Shown here in pieces: positions 1-8,637 of a stretch of 37,547 bases of DNA; position 1 is the stretch's first letter, and each line of letters starts with the position of its first letter. The notes beneath the pieces were generated by a model that was given only the letters and a program-made list of their open reading frames with translations, searched no databases and was not told the origin of the DNA. The translations under genes were made by a program, and so were the position numbers. The stretch comes from Planctomycetota bacterium (GTDB taxonomy: Bacteria; Planctomycetota; B15-G4; JADJEK01). The stretch covers positions 1 through 37,547 of the forward strand of contig JACQZJ010000092.1 of NCBI GenBank assembly GCA_016213895.1, given 5' to 3'.

Positions 1-254
1 AGGAGTTGTCTGGTCACCTCTTCTTGCGAGGTGAGGCTCGGCCGGGCGTCGAGGGCCGCCTTGGTCTGCCGCACGTAGCCGCCGTAGAGCGCGAGCGTCT
101 CCTTGCGCAGCAGCCGGTTCAGCACTTCGGCGTTCAGGTCCCGGATCGCCACCTCGTGGCCGGCCTCCTTCAGTGAGCCGGCCAGCACCGGCATGCTGAG
201 ATAGAGGGAGTGCGGGACGAAGTGATCCGGCGGGTAGAGCAGGGTGATCTTCAT
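1..254 (-). CDS. B12-binding / radical SAM family protein, N-terminal part only
   Basis: The frame reads leftwards from an ATG at 254-252 and runs off the left edge, leaving 84 codons. The protein begins MKITLLYPP and continues with a proline-rich turn, then LAGSLKEAGHEV and IRDLN. This is the usual start of the cobalamin-binding Rossmann domain that precedes a radical SAM domain, where a first strand is followed by a PP-x-P turn and an L(A/R)-x-x-G-H-E-V helix-strand. The radical SAM CxxxCxxC motif would lie outside the window, so the reaction cannot be named. The gene is divergent from the M1-like gene, with 84 bp between the starts. A cobalamin-binding protein of another class is possible, but radical SAM is the commonest partner of this N-terminus. 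Confidence 0.75.
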   Translation of the reverse strand, partial: MKITLLYPPDHFVPHSLYLSMPVLAGSLKEAGHEVAIRDLNAEVLNRLLRKETLALYGGYVRQTKAALDARPSLTSQEEVTRQL

Positions 255-338
255 GGTCTGGACGCTGGATGATAGCACGGCGCGGCCAGCGCGGCGCGGC
301 GCTAAGATCGCACCCATCAACTGCCAGGGAGTACGGTC

Positions 339-2492
339 ATGCTCGCACGATGCGCTTTCCTCGTGTTGTTCGCCGCCGCGTCGTTCCAGGGGACTCCCGG
401 ACACAAGTTCGTCGACGCGGAGTGCGCGCTCGAGGTCGAGCTGCCCGGCTCCGATTGGGTGCTTTCGGAACAGCACAGCCAGGTGACGGGGAAGGTGGCG
501 GTCAGGATCTATGCCCCGGGCAGCGACATCGGCACGCGCTTCACGGTCGTGCAGCTTCCGGCGGCGCTCGCGGGCTCGGGCCTGAAGGCCCGTGCCGAGC
601 AGCTCCGGGCGGTCGCGGAGGAGGAGATCAGCGTGACCGCGGGGGAGATCGGCGGCGTGGCGGCCGAGCGCATGGAGTACGCGGCCAGGGGGTTCTTCGC
701 CATCGAGTACGGCGTGTGGCGCGAGGGCCTGTTCCAGGTGATCCAGGTGAGCGCGCCGGCAGCGGACTGGGAGGACGCCGAGAAGGGTGCGGCGCTCCGC
801 GCCATCTTCGACTCGGTGCGCTTCGTGCCGCGTGCGGCCGGGGCCGCGCCCGCGGGGTTCGACGCGACTTCGCCCGAGGAGGTCCGCGCGCTGCGCGGGC
901 GCGCTGGCGCTGAAAGCAGGCCATTCGCGATCCGGTCGCACGACCTGGCGCTCGACGTCGAGCCCGCGGCCGGGCGGCTCGCGTGCCGCGACCGCTTCGT
1001 GGTGGAGGCCCTGGCGGACGGCGTCGAGTCCCTGGAGCTGGTCCAGTCCCAACTCGACATCGACGCGATCACGGCGGCCGGGGGCAGCCTTCCCTTCGAG
1101 GCGGACGGCGCTGGAGCGGCGGGCGAGGGCGGCGGACTCCGCATCCAGCTGCAAGCGCCGCTCGAGCGCGGCCAGATCATCGAGCTGGTCTACCAGGCGC
1201 ATGCGGACGACTTCTTCTTCACGATGGAGCAGAAACTCGTCGCCGAGGTCGAGGTCTTCGGCCAGGTGCGCGAGCACTCCTCGTTCTCGAGCCACGTGAT
1301 CTACTACCCGATCGACCGCTGGAACGACGCGTCGGTCTCCATCTCGATCACCGTGCCCGAGGGCTACACCGCGGTGAGCGGCGGCGAAGCCGTTCCTCCG
1401 GAGACGCGGGACGGCCGGATTACCTTCGCCTACCGAACCGAGGAGCGGCGCATCCGGCAGCTCCCCTTCGGCTTCGCGATCGGCCGCTACGAGGCGGCGC
1501 GCGGCCGGACCGAGGGCGGTCTCGATGTGGAGGTCTACTTCCCGGCGGGCGCGGAAGAACGCGGCGCGGCGTACCTCGACGTCGCCCTGCGGGCGGGCGC
1601 GCTGTTCCAGCGCATCATGGGGCCCCTTCCCTGGAAGCGCGTCGCGATCTGCGTGGTCGACCCGGAGCGCAAGGAAACCGGGGTCAGCCTGCCGGGGCAG
1701 ATCCTGCTCTCCGGAGGCTTCTTCAAGGACCTGGAGGGCGTCGAACCGGACGGCTCGCGCCTCAATGATCCCGCCATGATGGGCTACCTGCTCGTGCCGG
1801 ACGAGCTTTCCCATCAGTGGAACTTCTACGCCGCGCCGCTCCCCAACGAGCTGGCCGAGGGCGTGTCCACGTACACGAACCTGCTGTTCGTCGAGCAGGA
1901 GGGTGGGCACGCCGAGTACCTCGAGGGCGTGGGGGTCTGCGCCGGCGCCTACCTCGACGCGGTGGCGCCGGAGGACGACGTCGCCCTGGCCAACCCGCGG
2001 CTCTACCAGTCGGACGCGTACCGCCAGGTCGGATTCTGCAAGGTGCCGGCCATCCTGCACGGCCTGCGGCAGCGGCTCGGCGACGAGGCGTTCTTCGCGG
2101 CCTGGAAGCGCGCCTTCACTACGCTGCGCGAGCCCGAGGAGGCGTACGCCGAGTTCCAGGCCGCGTTCGAAGAGGCGAGCGGCCAGGACCTGCGCTCCTT
2201 CTTCGACGGCTGGTTCTTCTCGGCCGGCTACGCGCTCGTCGCGGTGCGCTTCGCAGCGACAGAGGAGCACGGCGCGCCGGCCGTGGAGGTGACCCTGCGC
2301 CAGACGCAGAACACCGGGCCCTTCGAGATCGACTGCGAGGTCGAGGTGGAGACCGCGGGCGGCGAGAAGGTCCGCTTCCCCGCGGCCCTGCGCGCGGTCG
2401 AGGAGACCTTCACCTGGCCGCTGCCGGCCCTTCCCGTCAAGGTGACCGTGGACCCGGACGGCACGGCGCTCTTGCGCGTCGCGGGTGCTTGA
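339..2492 (+). CDS. Secreted M1-family (gluzincin) metallopeptidase-like protein with altered zinc motif
   Basis: 717 residues. It has a short signal peptide (residues 1 to about 20), a PsbP/DcrB-like alpha-beta domain (about 22-165), an M1-type N-terminal beta-sandwich (about 195-400) and a thermolysin-like catalytic domain (about 400-640). Recognisable M1 features are E489-L-S-H492-Q-W, the downstream E507 in a AEG-x3-Y context with 14 residues between H492 and E507, a segment like the M1 helix around VGFCKVPAILHGL, and a closing FFDGW. The first zinc histidine is replaced by aspartate (D488, codon GAC). No GAMEN-type exopeptidase motif is seen. A GGGAG ribosome-binding site lies about 8 bases before the ATG. 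The protein is probably periplasmic or extracellular. It may be a weak or dead peptidase or a binding protein. Family placement is fairly sure; activity is not. Confidence 0.85.
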   Translation: MLARCAFLVLFAAASFQGTPGHKFVDAECALEVELPGSDWVLSEQHSQVTGKVAVRIYAPGSDIGTRFTVVQLPAALAGSGLKARAEQLRAVAEEEISVTAGEIGGVAAERMEYAARGFFAIEYGVWREGLFQVIQVSAPAADWEDAEKGAALRAIFDSVRFVPRAAGAAPAGFDATSPEEVRALRGRAGAESRPFAIRSHDLALDVEPAAGRLACRDRFVVEALADGVESLELVQSQLDIDAITAAGGSLPFEADGAGAAGEGGGLRIQLQAPLERGQIIELVYQAHADDFFFTMEQKLVAEVEVFGQVREHSSFSSHVIYYPIDRWNDASVSISITVPEGYTAVSGGEAVPPETRDGRITFAYRTEERRIRQLPFGFAIGRYEAARGRTEGGLDVEVYFPAGAEERGAAYLDVALRAGALFQRIMGPLPWKRVAICVVDPERKETGVSLPGQILLSGGFFKDLEGVEPDGSRLNDPAMMGYLLVPDELSHQWNFYAAPLPNELAEGVSTYTNLLFVEQEGGHAEYLEGVGVCAGAYLDAVAPEDDVALANPRLYQSDAYRQVGFCKVPAILHGLRQRLGDEAFFAAWKRAFTTLREPEEAYAEFQAAFEEASGQDLRSFFDGWFFSAGYALVAVRFAATEEHGAPAVEVTLRQTQNTGPFEIDCEVEVETAGGEKVRFPAALRAVEETFTWPLPALPVKVTVDPDGTALLRVAGA

Positions 2493-2516
2493 CCCGGCGC
2501 GCGCAGCGCGGCCCCG

Positions 2517-4901
2517 TCACGGGAAGGTCAACCCGCCCTCGGGATCGGAGATCCGGGCGCAGAGGCCGAAGCCGCCGTCCTCGTTCGCGACCTTGAGCAG
2601 GATCTCGTTCCGGCCGGCCCGGAGGGGCAGTGGAACCAGGTCCTGGTCCGGGGCCGCGCCGCGGTGGATGACGTGGCGGTGGACCTCCGTGCCGTTCACG
2701 AAGACCGCCACCCAGTCGTCGCTGCCGAGCCGCAGGGTGACCGCGCGGGCCGTGGGAGAGTCGACGCGGAAGCGGCCGTAGGCGACGACCTGCTCGCGGG
2801 GCTCGACGCAGGCGCACAGGTCGAGGTAGCCGTCGGCGCGCGCGCGCGCCGGGGCCCAGTTCGCCGCCTCCCCGCGCTCAGGCGGCAGCGCCTCGCGGAA
2901 GGCCGCGCCCTCCCCCAGCGGGAAGGGGCCGCACACCTCGTACTCGGTCACGAACGACAGCGCGGGCTCGAGGCGCAGGCCCTCCACCAGGCCGCGGCCG
3001 CTGTCTCCGAGGTACTCGAGGGCGAGGCGGCTCGCGGGCGGCAGCAGGCGCACCACGCCGAGCGGGGTCTCGACGAGCGGCGCGAAGGAACCGCCGTCGA
3101 GCGGCACGTCGAAAGGCGGCGCGTCGCCGAGTGCGATTGCCACGCGGCCCGCGCCGGGTCCGGAGGCGTGCAGCAGGAAGGCCTGGAAGCGATCGGCCAC
3201 GGCCACGGGGAAGGAGAACTCCGCGCGGCGCTCCTCTGCGTCGAGGACGGCGTAGCGCGGCCCGCACTCCGTGCGCGAGAGGGCCTCGAGCGGCAGGAGA
3301 CGCGCCTCACCGAGCGGCTCCATGGCACGGACGTGCAGCGCCTCGCGGTCGTAGCCCAGCACGCGGCGCGGCGGCTCGAGGTCGAAGTCGCGGAGCGCAG
3401 TGAAGCCGTGCGCGTCCTCCGGGTGCGCGTACCAGTAGGTGACGGACGAGTACTCGACGCCCTGCTCGTCGTTCCGCCCGCCGTGCTCGATGCGGAACAG
3501 CAGAGAGGAGGCGTACGGAATCGCGTCGCTTACGTGGAAGCGATACGTGCTGATCTCGCCGTCCGGCAGCGACTGGTGCGTGAGGCCATGCAGCGGCCGG
3601 CAGAACGCGCCGCCGCTGAAGTACCAGCCCGCGTTGAAGTAGTCCTCGGTTCCGGTGCCGTGGTACTCCTCCGGCGTTCCGCCGTCGGCCAGCGCCTGCT
3701 CGTCTCCTTCGAGGTAGGTGACGCCGCGCGGTCCCTTCATGGTCAGCACGCAGCCCACGTAGTGCCCGGAGCCCTTTGCGTCGAGCAGGTCGACGTGGCG
3801 CCCGGCGGCCGTCACCTCACGGCGGAAGCGCGCGTGGAAGCGCAGGCCGCCGAAGGTCGCGACGTCGCCTTCGACTCCGGCGAGCGCGGCGTCCGCCTGG
3901 AGCGTGCTCCGCGGATCGGCGTTCCGGATCTCGAGCCGGAGCGAGCGGGCGAAAGGCATGACGAAGCGGCAGGCATAGGCGCCGTCCCTGGCGGAGAGCG
4001 GCAGGCTCTCGACCGCCTTGCCGGGGAAGCCTGTGCCGAAGAAGTCGCAGAGCGGCGCCTCCACCGCTGGCTCTGGCGCGCCGTCGAACCAGATGCGCAC
4101 CAGGGTGCGGCGCGGATAGGCCGGGTTGTCTCCCTGCGCCTCGATCCTGAGCTCGGTGAGCGCGGCCGGCCCCGCGGCCTCGACGCGCAAGCTCTGGCCG
4201 GGGAGGAGCGTGAGAGGGAAGCGGATCGGCGCGAACGTCTGGATCGGGCGGCCGTCCGCGTCGATCCAGGACTTTCGCGCGCGAAGCGGAACGGCCGCGC
4301 CGGGTGGCGGCGCCGGCCGGCAGCTCGCGAGGGCCGCGAGCGCGTCCGCCTCGGCCGCGCGATCCGGGTCAGGCGCGTAGGTGCTGACGGGCGTGACTTC
4401 GGCGAAGCGCCCCCAGGTGATCTGGTAGAAGCGCACCGGGCCGCGCGCGACGATCATGAGCGAGCGCGCGAAGGGGATCGGCACGTAGGAGATCGAGCCG
4501 CCTGAGACGGCCTCGGCGAGCGGCGGGACGAAGGGCGGCACCCGGCCCGAGAAGAGGTCGGCGAACGCGCAGGAGAGGCGCGGCTCCGTCTCGCCGTCGA
4601 GGAAGAACTCGAGCCGCGTCTCCGCCCCGGGATTGGCCGACCAGATGCGGAACACGCAGCCCGGTCCCTGCTGGTCGAAGAGGACCTGTTCCGCCGCCGC
4701 GTCCGCTCCGGCGAACCGGCCGCTGAAGCCGTCGTCGTTCCCGCCGGTGCGGTCGTGGCTCGACTCCTGGAACACGCGCCACAAGTGGGGCTTCGCCAGG
4801 TTCCAGAGGTCGATGAGGTCGGCGGGATGAAGCGGCGGCCGAGCGGCTTCGGCGGGCGCGCCGGCCGCAAGAAGGGTCACCAGCAGCAGGGAAGCCAACA
4901 C
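2517..4901 (-). CDS. DUF2961 / GH172-like secreted glycoside hydrolase
   Basis: 794 residues starting at GTG (4901-4899), only 6 bp after the stop of the upstream beta-helix gene. Residues 1-20 are a signal peptide. The N-terminal part has the DUF2961 signature SSHDRTGGNDDG (about 48-59). The central part has YLEGDE (E398) and GTGTEDYFNAGWYFSGG (E419), followed by VEYSSVTYWY. DUF2961 is glycoside hydrolase family 172, which acts on fructofuranosides and D-arabinofuranosides using two glutamates. From memory, the catalytic pair of the characterised bifidobacterial enzyme is 21 residues apart, which is the spacing of E398 and E419 here. The C-terminal third contains a jelly-roll-like module (NGTEVHRHVIHRG, then RAGRNEILLKV) that may bind glycans. 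It is the last gene of a three-gene minus-strand cluster. Substrate is unknown. Confidence 0.88.
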   Translation of the reverse strand: MLASLLLVTLLAAGAPAEAARPPLHPADLIDLWNLAKPHLWRVFQESSHDRTGGNDDGFSGRFAGADAAAEQVLFDQQGPGCVFRIWSANPGAETRLEFFLDGETEPRLSCAFADLFSGRVPPFVPPLAEAVSGGSISYVPIPFARSLMIVARGPVRFYQITWGRFAEVTPVSTYAPDPDRAAEADALAALASCRPAPPPGAAVPLRARKSWIDADGRPIQTFAPIRFPLTLLPGQSLRVEAAGPAALTELRIEAQGDNPAYPRRTLVRIWFDGAPEPAVEAPLCDFFGTGFPGKAVESLPLSARDGAYACRFVMPFARSLRLEIRNADPRSTLQADAALAGVEGDVATFGGLRFHARFRREVTAAGRHVDLLDAKGSGHYVGCVLTMKGPRGVTYLEGDEQALADGGTPEEYHGTGTEDYFNAGWYFSGGAFCRPLHGLTHQSLPDGEISTYRFHVSDAIPYASSLLFRIEHGGRNDEQGVEYSSVTYWYAHPEDAHGFTALRDFDLEPPRRVLGYDREALHVRAMEPLGEARLLPLEALSRTECGPRYAVLDAEERRAEFSFPVAVADRFQAFLLHASGPGAGRVAIALGDAPPFDVPLDGGSFAPLVETPLGVVRLLPPASRLALEYLGDSGRGLVEGLRLEPALSFVTEYEVCGPFPLGEGAAFREALPPERGEAANWAPARARADGYLDLCACVEPREQVVAYGRFRVDSPTARAVTLRLGSDDWVAVFVNGTEVHRHVIHRGAAPDQDLVPLPLRAGRNEILLKVANEDGGFGLCARISDPEGGLTFP

Positions 4902-4907
4902 GGCGCG

Positions 4908-6608
4908 TCAGTCGATCTCGGGCGGAGTCCCCGGCCCGCCGGTCTGGTAGGTCGTGCCGGCGTCGTTCACCACGCCGCCGTTGCCCGCGTAGTCGATGCG
5001 CGAGCCCTTGAGGGTGCAGTGGGTCGCGGTCGTGTTGGTGCCGCCGCCGTTGTCGAGGCCTTCGGCGGCGCAGTCGGTGGCCTTGCACTTGTCCAGAGAG
5101 TTGAGGTTGCCGTTGATGTCGAAGCCGTCCCGGTCGGCCTTCACGACCGTGCATTCCGATAGGCTGTTGCTGCCTCCAAGGATGGCGAAGCCGTCACCGC
5201 ACGTGTTCGACACCTTGTTGTCCCTCAGGGCGTTGTCGCTGCCGGATACCAGGACGCCGTTGTCCGCCACGTGTTTCAGGACGTTTCCCTGCACAATCAC
5301 GGCGTCGCCCGTGAGTCTCAGCGCGGTGTCGACGATGTTGCTGATCTTGTTGTGCCGGATCACCGCGGCGCCGGCCGCAGTCGCGCTGCCCGTGACGTCG
5401 ATTCCGTTGGAGCTGTACGCGCCGCCCTTGATGGCGTTGTCCTCGATCCGGAAGTTGTCCCCGGTCACCTCCAGCAGCGGCCAGTACATCACGTTCGAGA
5501 TCTTGTTCTTCTGGGCCCGGGCGCGGTCGCCATCGAGGCGGATGCCAAGGGCGTACTCGTCGTTCAGGTTGCGCACCGTGTTCTTGGCCGCCGTCGCGTC
5601 ATCCCCCATGACGTCGATGCCGTACGTCTGGGAGCCCCCGCCGCCGAGGTCCTCGACCAGGTTCTTCTCGACGACCGCGGCGGTTCCCGCCACGTAGATT
5701 CCCCAGGTGTCGTTGTCGGTGCCGGCGCCGCAGGCTCGCACCTTGTTGCCGCTCACTCTGGCCTCGCCTCCCTCCACCCAGATGCACCGGATGTCGTCGG
5801 AGTAGCAGTTCAGCAGCTCAATGGCGTTCTTGGCGACCGTGGGGCGCTCTCCGGCGACGTAGATTCCCGCGTAGACAGAGTAGTTGATGTTGGAAAGGGT
5901 GTTCCCGCTCACGACCGCGTCGTCGCAGTTGTCGACGTCGATGACGTTGTCCTCGGCGTAGGTGTTCAGGACCTTGTTCTTCTTGACCACGGGCGCGGTC
6001 GCGTTGGACACGCCTATGCGCGCGTAGTAGTGGTTCGTGTCCATGACGTTGTTCGTGACGGTCGCGCTGCCGCCTCCCTCGGCGTCGATGTCGATCCAGG
6101 CGGCATGGCCATCGAGCACGTCGTTCCCGTCCACGATCGCGTCGGGACCCTGGATCTGGACCGTCCCGGTGGAGCTCCGGAGGCCGGAGAAGAGGTTCTT
6201 GGACACCTTGGCGCGGGCGCCGTCCACGGCGGCGCCGCGCGAGGAGGCCCTGAAGGTGCAGGCGGTCACCAGAGCGTCGTCGCCGGTGATGGTGACGGGC
6301 GAGCTGCCGTTCTGGAACTCGATGCCCTTCACGGCGACGTCGTTCGCGGTCGCGGCGAGCTGGGCGTGATGGGAGCTGCTGTAGTACCCGTCCCAGATGG
6401 TTCCCTTCACGCCTTGGAAGGTCAGTCGCTTGGTCGTAACGACGGCTTCCTGGTAGCGGCCCTTGTCGATCTTGATGACGTCGCCGTTGCCGGCGGCGGC
6501 CACCGCGGCGGTGATGCTGGGGTACTGCTGGGGCACCTTGCGCACGGCCGCCGAGGCCGCGGGCGCGGCCACGGCGCAGCAGGCGAGAGCGGTGATGAGC
6601 GTTCGCAT
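4908..6608 (-). CDS. Secreted right-handed parallel beta-helix protein (copy B)
   Basis: 566 residues. The ATG at 6608-6606 has a strong AAGGAGAT ribosome-binding site 6-7 bases upstream. The signal peptide starts MRTLITALACC and ends near ASAA. The mature start VRKVPQQYPSITAAV, with GDVIKI and GRYQEAV, is the typical opening of pectate-lyase-like beta-helix proteins. The body is a series of roughly 22-25-residue coils rich in V-x-x-N and GN/GD turns, such as VVSGNTLSNI and VVEKNLVEDL, as in PbH1/NosD-type repeats. The C-terminal segment after the helix (GSRIDYAG, TYQTGGPG, PEID) is shared with its neighbour. No catalytic pectate-lyase residues could be identified, so it may be a lyase, an epimerase or a structural or binding protein. 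It is a tandem paralogue of the gene at 6794-8497, and the GH172-like gene follows 6 bp downstream. Confidence 0.88.
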   Translation of the reverse strand: MRTLITALACCAVAAPAASAAVRKVPQQYPSITAAVAAAGNGDVIKIDKGRYQEAVVTTKRLTFQGVKGTIWDGYYSSSHHAQLAATANDVAVKGIEFQNGSSPVTITGDDALVTACTFRASSRGAAVDGARAKVSKNLFSGLRSSTGTVQIQGPDAIVDGNDVLDGHAAWIDIDAEGGGSATVTNNVMDTNHYYARIGVSNATAPVVKKNKVLNTYAEDNVIDVDNCDDAVVSGNTLSNINYSVYAGIYVAGERPTVAKNAIELLNCYSDDIRCIWVEGGEARVSGNKVRACGAGTDNDTWGIYVAGTAAVVEKNLVEDLGGGGSQTYGIDVMGDDATAAKNTVRNLNDEYALGIRLDGDRARAQKNKISNVMYWPLLEVTGDNFRIEDNAIKGGAYSSNGIDVTGSATAAGAAVIRHNKISNIVDTALRLTGDAVIVQGNVLKHVADNGVLVSGSDNALRDNKVSNTCGDGFAILGGSNSLSECTVVKADRDGFDINGNLNSLDKCKATDCAAEGLDNGGGTNTTATHCTLKGSRIDYAGNGGVVNDAGTTYQTGGPGTPPEID

Positions 6609-6684
6609 GATTGCATCTCCTTCGATCGTTCCCCTGGGAAGTCGGTTCTCCCCGGACCGCTGGCGGGGAGATCCACCGGTCCAA

Positions 6685-6699
6685 AGGTCTCCGAGACCT
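6685..6699. promoter_or_regulatory. Perfect inverted repeat upstream of beta-helix gene B
   Basis: AGGTCTC-C-GAGACCT is a 7-bp perfect inverted repeat with a one-base centre. It lies 77-91 bp upstream of the ATG at 6608, in the 185-bp gap between the two paralogues. A second, looser pair (GGACCG ... CGGTCC) lies between it and the start. The position suits an operator for gene B, but no sigma-70 promoter is clear nearby and no equivalent site was found before gene A. Chance occurrence in GC-rich DNA is possible. Confidence 0.3.
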
Positions 6700-6793
6700 G
6701 CGGTCATGGTAGCGCCCGGAAGCACCGCGTCGAGGGAATGCCGGGCCGGGCGCGGGAGTGTTGCCGGCCGGCGGGCCCCCTCCCCCCGGCCGG

Positions 6794-8497
6794 CTAGTCG
6801 ATCTCGGGAACGGTCCCCGGTCCGCCGGTCTGGTAGGTGGTGCCGCTGTCGTTGATCATGCCGCCGTCGCCCGCGTAGTCGATGCGCGAGCCCTTCAAGG
6901 TGCAGTTCGCCGCAGTCGTGCTCGTGCCGTCGCCGTTGTCGAGACCCTCGGCGGCACAGTCCGTGGCCTGGCACTTGTTGAGCGTGTTCAAGTTGCCGGT
7001 GATGTCGAAGCCATCCCGGTCGGCGCTCCTGGCAGAGCAGTTCGAGAGGCTGTTGCCGGCCCCTACGACGTTGAAGCCATCGTCGAGCGAGTCCGAGGTC
7101 TGGTTGTCCTGCAGCACGTTGTCGTTGCCGAGGATCTGGCAGCCGAGGCCCGCCGCGTGCTTGACGACGTTGTCCCGCACGATCACGTTGTCGATGGCGA
7201 GGACCATCCCCTGGCCGCCGACGTTGCTGACCGTGTTGTCGAGGATCACCGCGGCGCCCGGCGACGTCGCGGCTCCGCCGGCGTAGAGCCCGATGGAGTC
7301 GTGGGCGCTGCCCTTCAGCACGTTGTCCTCGATCCTGAAGTCGCTCCCGAGCACTTGCAGAAGAGGGTAGAACATCACCTTGGAGATCTTGTTCTTCTGG
7401 GCCCGGACGCGGTTGCCGGAGAGAAGGACGCCGGCGGCGTGCTTGTCGGTCAGGTTCCGCACGGTGTTCTTGGCCACCATGGTGTCGTCGCCGATGACCT
7501 CGATGCCGAACGTCTCGTCGCCGCCGCCGCACAGGTCCTCGACGAGGTTCTTCTCCACCACCGTGTCGTTGCCGGTCGCGTAGATCCCCCAGGCATTGTG
7601 GACGTCTCCCGCCGCTCCGCAGCTCATCACCTTGTTGCGGGTGATCTTGGCGGCTCCTCCGCTCACGCGGATACACGCCAGGTCGCCGGAGTGGCAGTAG
7701 AGCACCTCCAACCTGTTCTTCGTGACCGTCGCGTGTTCGCCGGAGACGTCGATCCCCGCGTCGATCACGTAGTTGATGTTGGACAGCGTGTTGCCGCTCA
7801 CGAGCGCGCCGTCGCAGTTGGCGACGTGGATGACGGGGTAGCTGGCATAGGCGTTCAGGATCTTGTTCTTCTTGACGACGGGCGCGGTAGCGTTCGACAC
7901 GCTGATCTGCGCGTTGTCCAGGCTCGTGTCCAGCACGTTGTTCGTGACGGTCGCGCTGCCCGCGTCCTCGGCATCGACGGAGATCCAGGCGCCGGCGCCG
8001 TCTTCCACGCGGTTCTTGTCTACGACCGCGCCCGGACCATCGATCATGATGACCAGGTCGTCGCGCTGGAGGCCCGAAAACAGGTTCTTGGACACCTCGG
8101 CGCTCACGCCGTCCACGATGACGCCGTCCTTGCTTCCGCGGAAGGTGCAACCGGTCACCGAGGCGTTGTCGCCGATGATCCTGACGGGAGTGCCTCCGTT
8201 CTGGAACTCGATGCCCTTGACCGTGACGTTGTTCGCGGTCGCGGAGAGGTGGTCGAAGTGGTTGTCGCTGAAGAAGCCGTCCCAGATCGTGCCCTTCTCG
8301 CCCTGGAAGGTCAGGCTCCTGCTGGTCGACACGCTCTCCTGGTAGCGGCCTTTGGCGATCTTGATAACGTCGCCGTCGTTCGCGGCGGCCACGGCGTCGT
8401 CGATGCTCGAGTACTGCTGGGGCACCTTGCGCACGGCCGGCGAGGCCGCGGGCGCGGCCAGGGTGCAGCAGGCGAGAGCGGTGATGAGCGTTCGCAT
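6794..8497 (-). CDS. Secreted right-handed parallel beta-helix protein (copy A)
   Basis: 567 residues. It starts at the ATG 8497-8495 with the same AAGGAGAT ribosome-binding site as copy B. The frame is open further upstream, but that extension lacks protein-like character and the signal peptide begins here (MRTLITALACCTLAAPA). It has the same order as copy B: signal peptide, VRKVPQQYSSIDDAV opening, about twenty beta-helix coils, and a conserved C-terminal segment ending in GGPGTVPEID. The two copies are collinear along their whole length with few length changes. The ends (signal peptide, first coils, last 60 residues) are nearly identical and the central coils more diverged. It is the first gene of the minus-strand cluster and divergent from the AddB-like gene 140 bp away. 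Function is unknown beyond being an exported beta-helix. Confidence 0.88.
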   Translation of the reverse strand: MRTLITALACCTLAAPAASPAVRKVPQQYSSIDDAVAAANDGDVIKIAKGRYQESVSTSRSLTFQGEKGTIWDGFFSDNHFDHLSATANNVTVKGIEFQNGGTPVRIIGDNASVTGCTFRGSKDGVIVDGVSAEVSKNLFSGLQRDDLVIMIDGPGAVVDKNRVEDGAGAWISVDAEDAGSATVTNNVLDTSLDNAQISVSNATAPVVKKNKILNAYASYPVIHVANCDGALVSGNTLSNINYVIDAGIDVSGEHATVTKNRLEVLYCHSGDLACIRVSGGAAKITRNKVMSCGAAGDVHNAWGIYATGNDTVVEKNLVEDLCGGGDETFGIEVIGDDTMVAKNTVRNLTDKHAAGVLLSGNRVRAQKNKISKVMFYPLLQVLGSDFRIEDNVLKGSAHDSIGLYAGGAATSPGAAVILDNTVSNVGGQGMVLAIDNVIVRDNVVKHAAGLGCQILGNDNVLQDNQTSDSLDDGFNVVGAGNSLSNCSARSADRDGFDITGNLNTLNKCQATDCAAEGLDNGDGTSTTAANCTLKGSRIDYAGDGGMINDSGTTYQTGGPGTVPEID

Positions 8498-8637
8498 GGT
8501 TGCATCTCCTTCGGTCGTTCCATGGTATCCCCACGCGGACGGCCGGGAAGAGCCGAGTGGGCCGGTGCGCCCCGGCGCGGCGAGAAGCATGGCGCGAGGG
8601 CTCCGGTATCCCTAACGTGGCGCGCGCAGGGGCTCTG

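Larger units (their letters stand above)
4908..8520 (-). repeat. Tandem gene duplication (two beta-helix genes, direct orientation)
   Basis: The two beta-helix genes form a head-to-tail direct repeat of about 1.7 kb per unit. At the 5' ends, the DNA from about 22 bp before each start (covering the ribosome-binding site) through the signal-peptide codons differs at only a few positions, for example 6541-6630 versus 8430-8519. Similarity stops abruptly upstream of that, so the duplicated unit carries the ribosome-binding site but not the promoter. The 3' ends match again over about 100 bp up to the stop codons. Confidence 0.85.

Noticed and set aside
2493-2516. Terminator between the convergent M1-like and GH172-like genes
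   Set aside because: Only 24 bp with short CG-rich self-complementarity and no T-run on either side.
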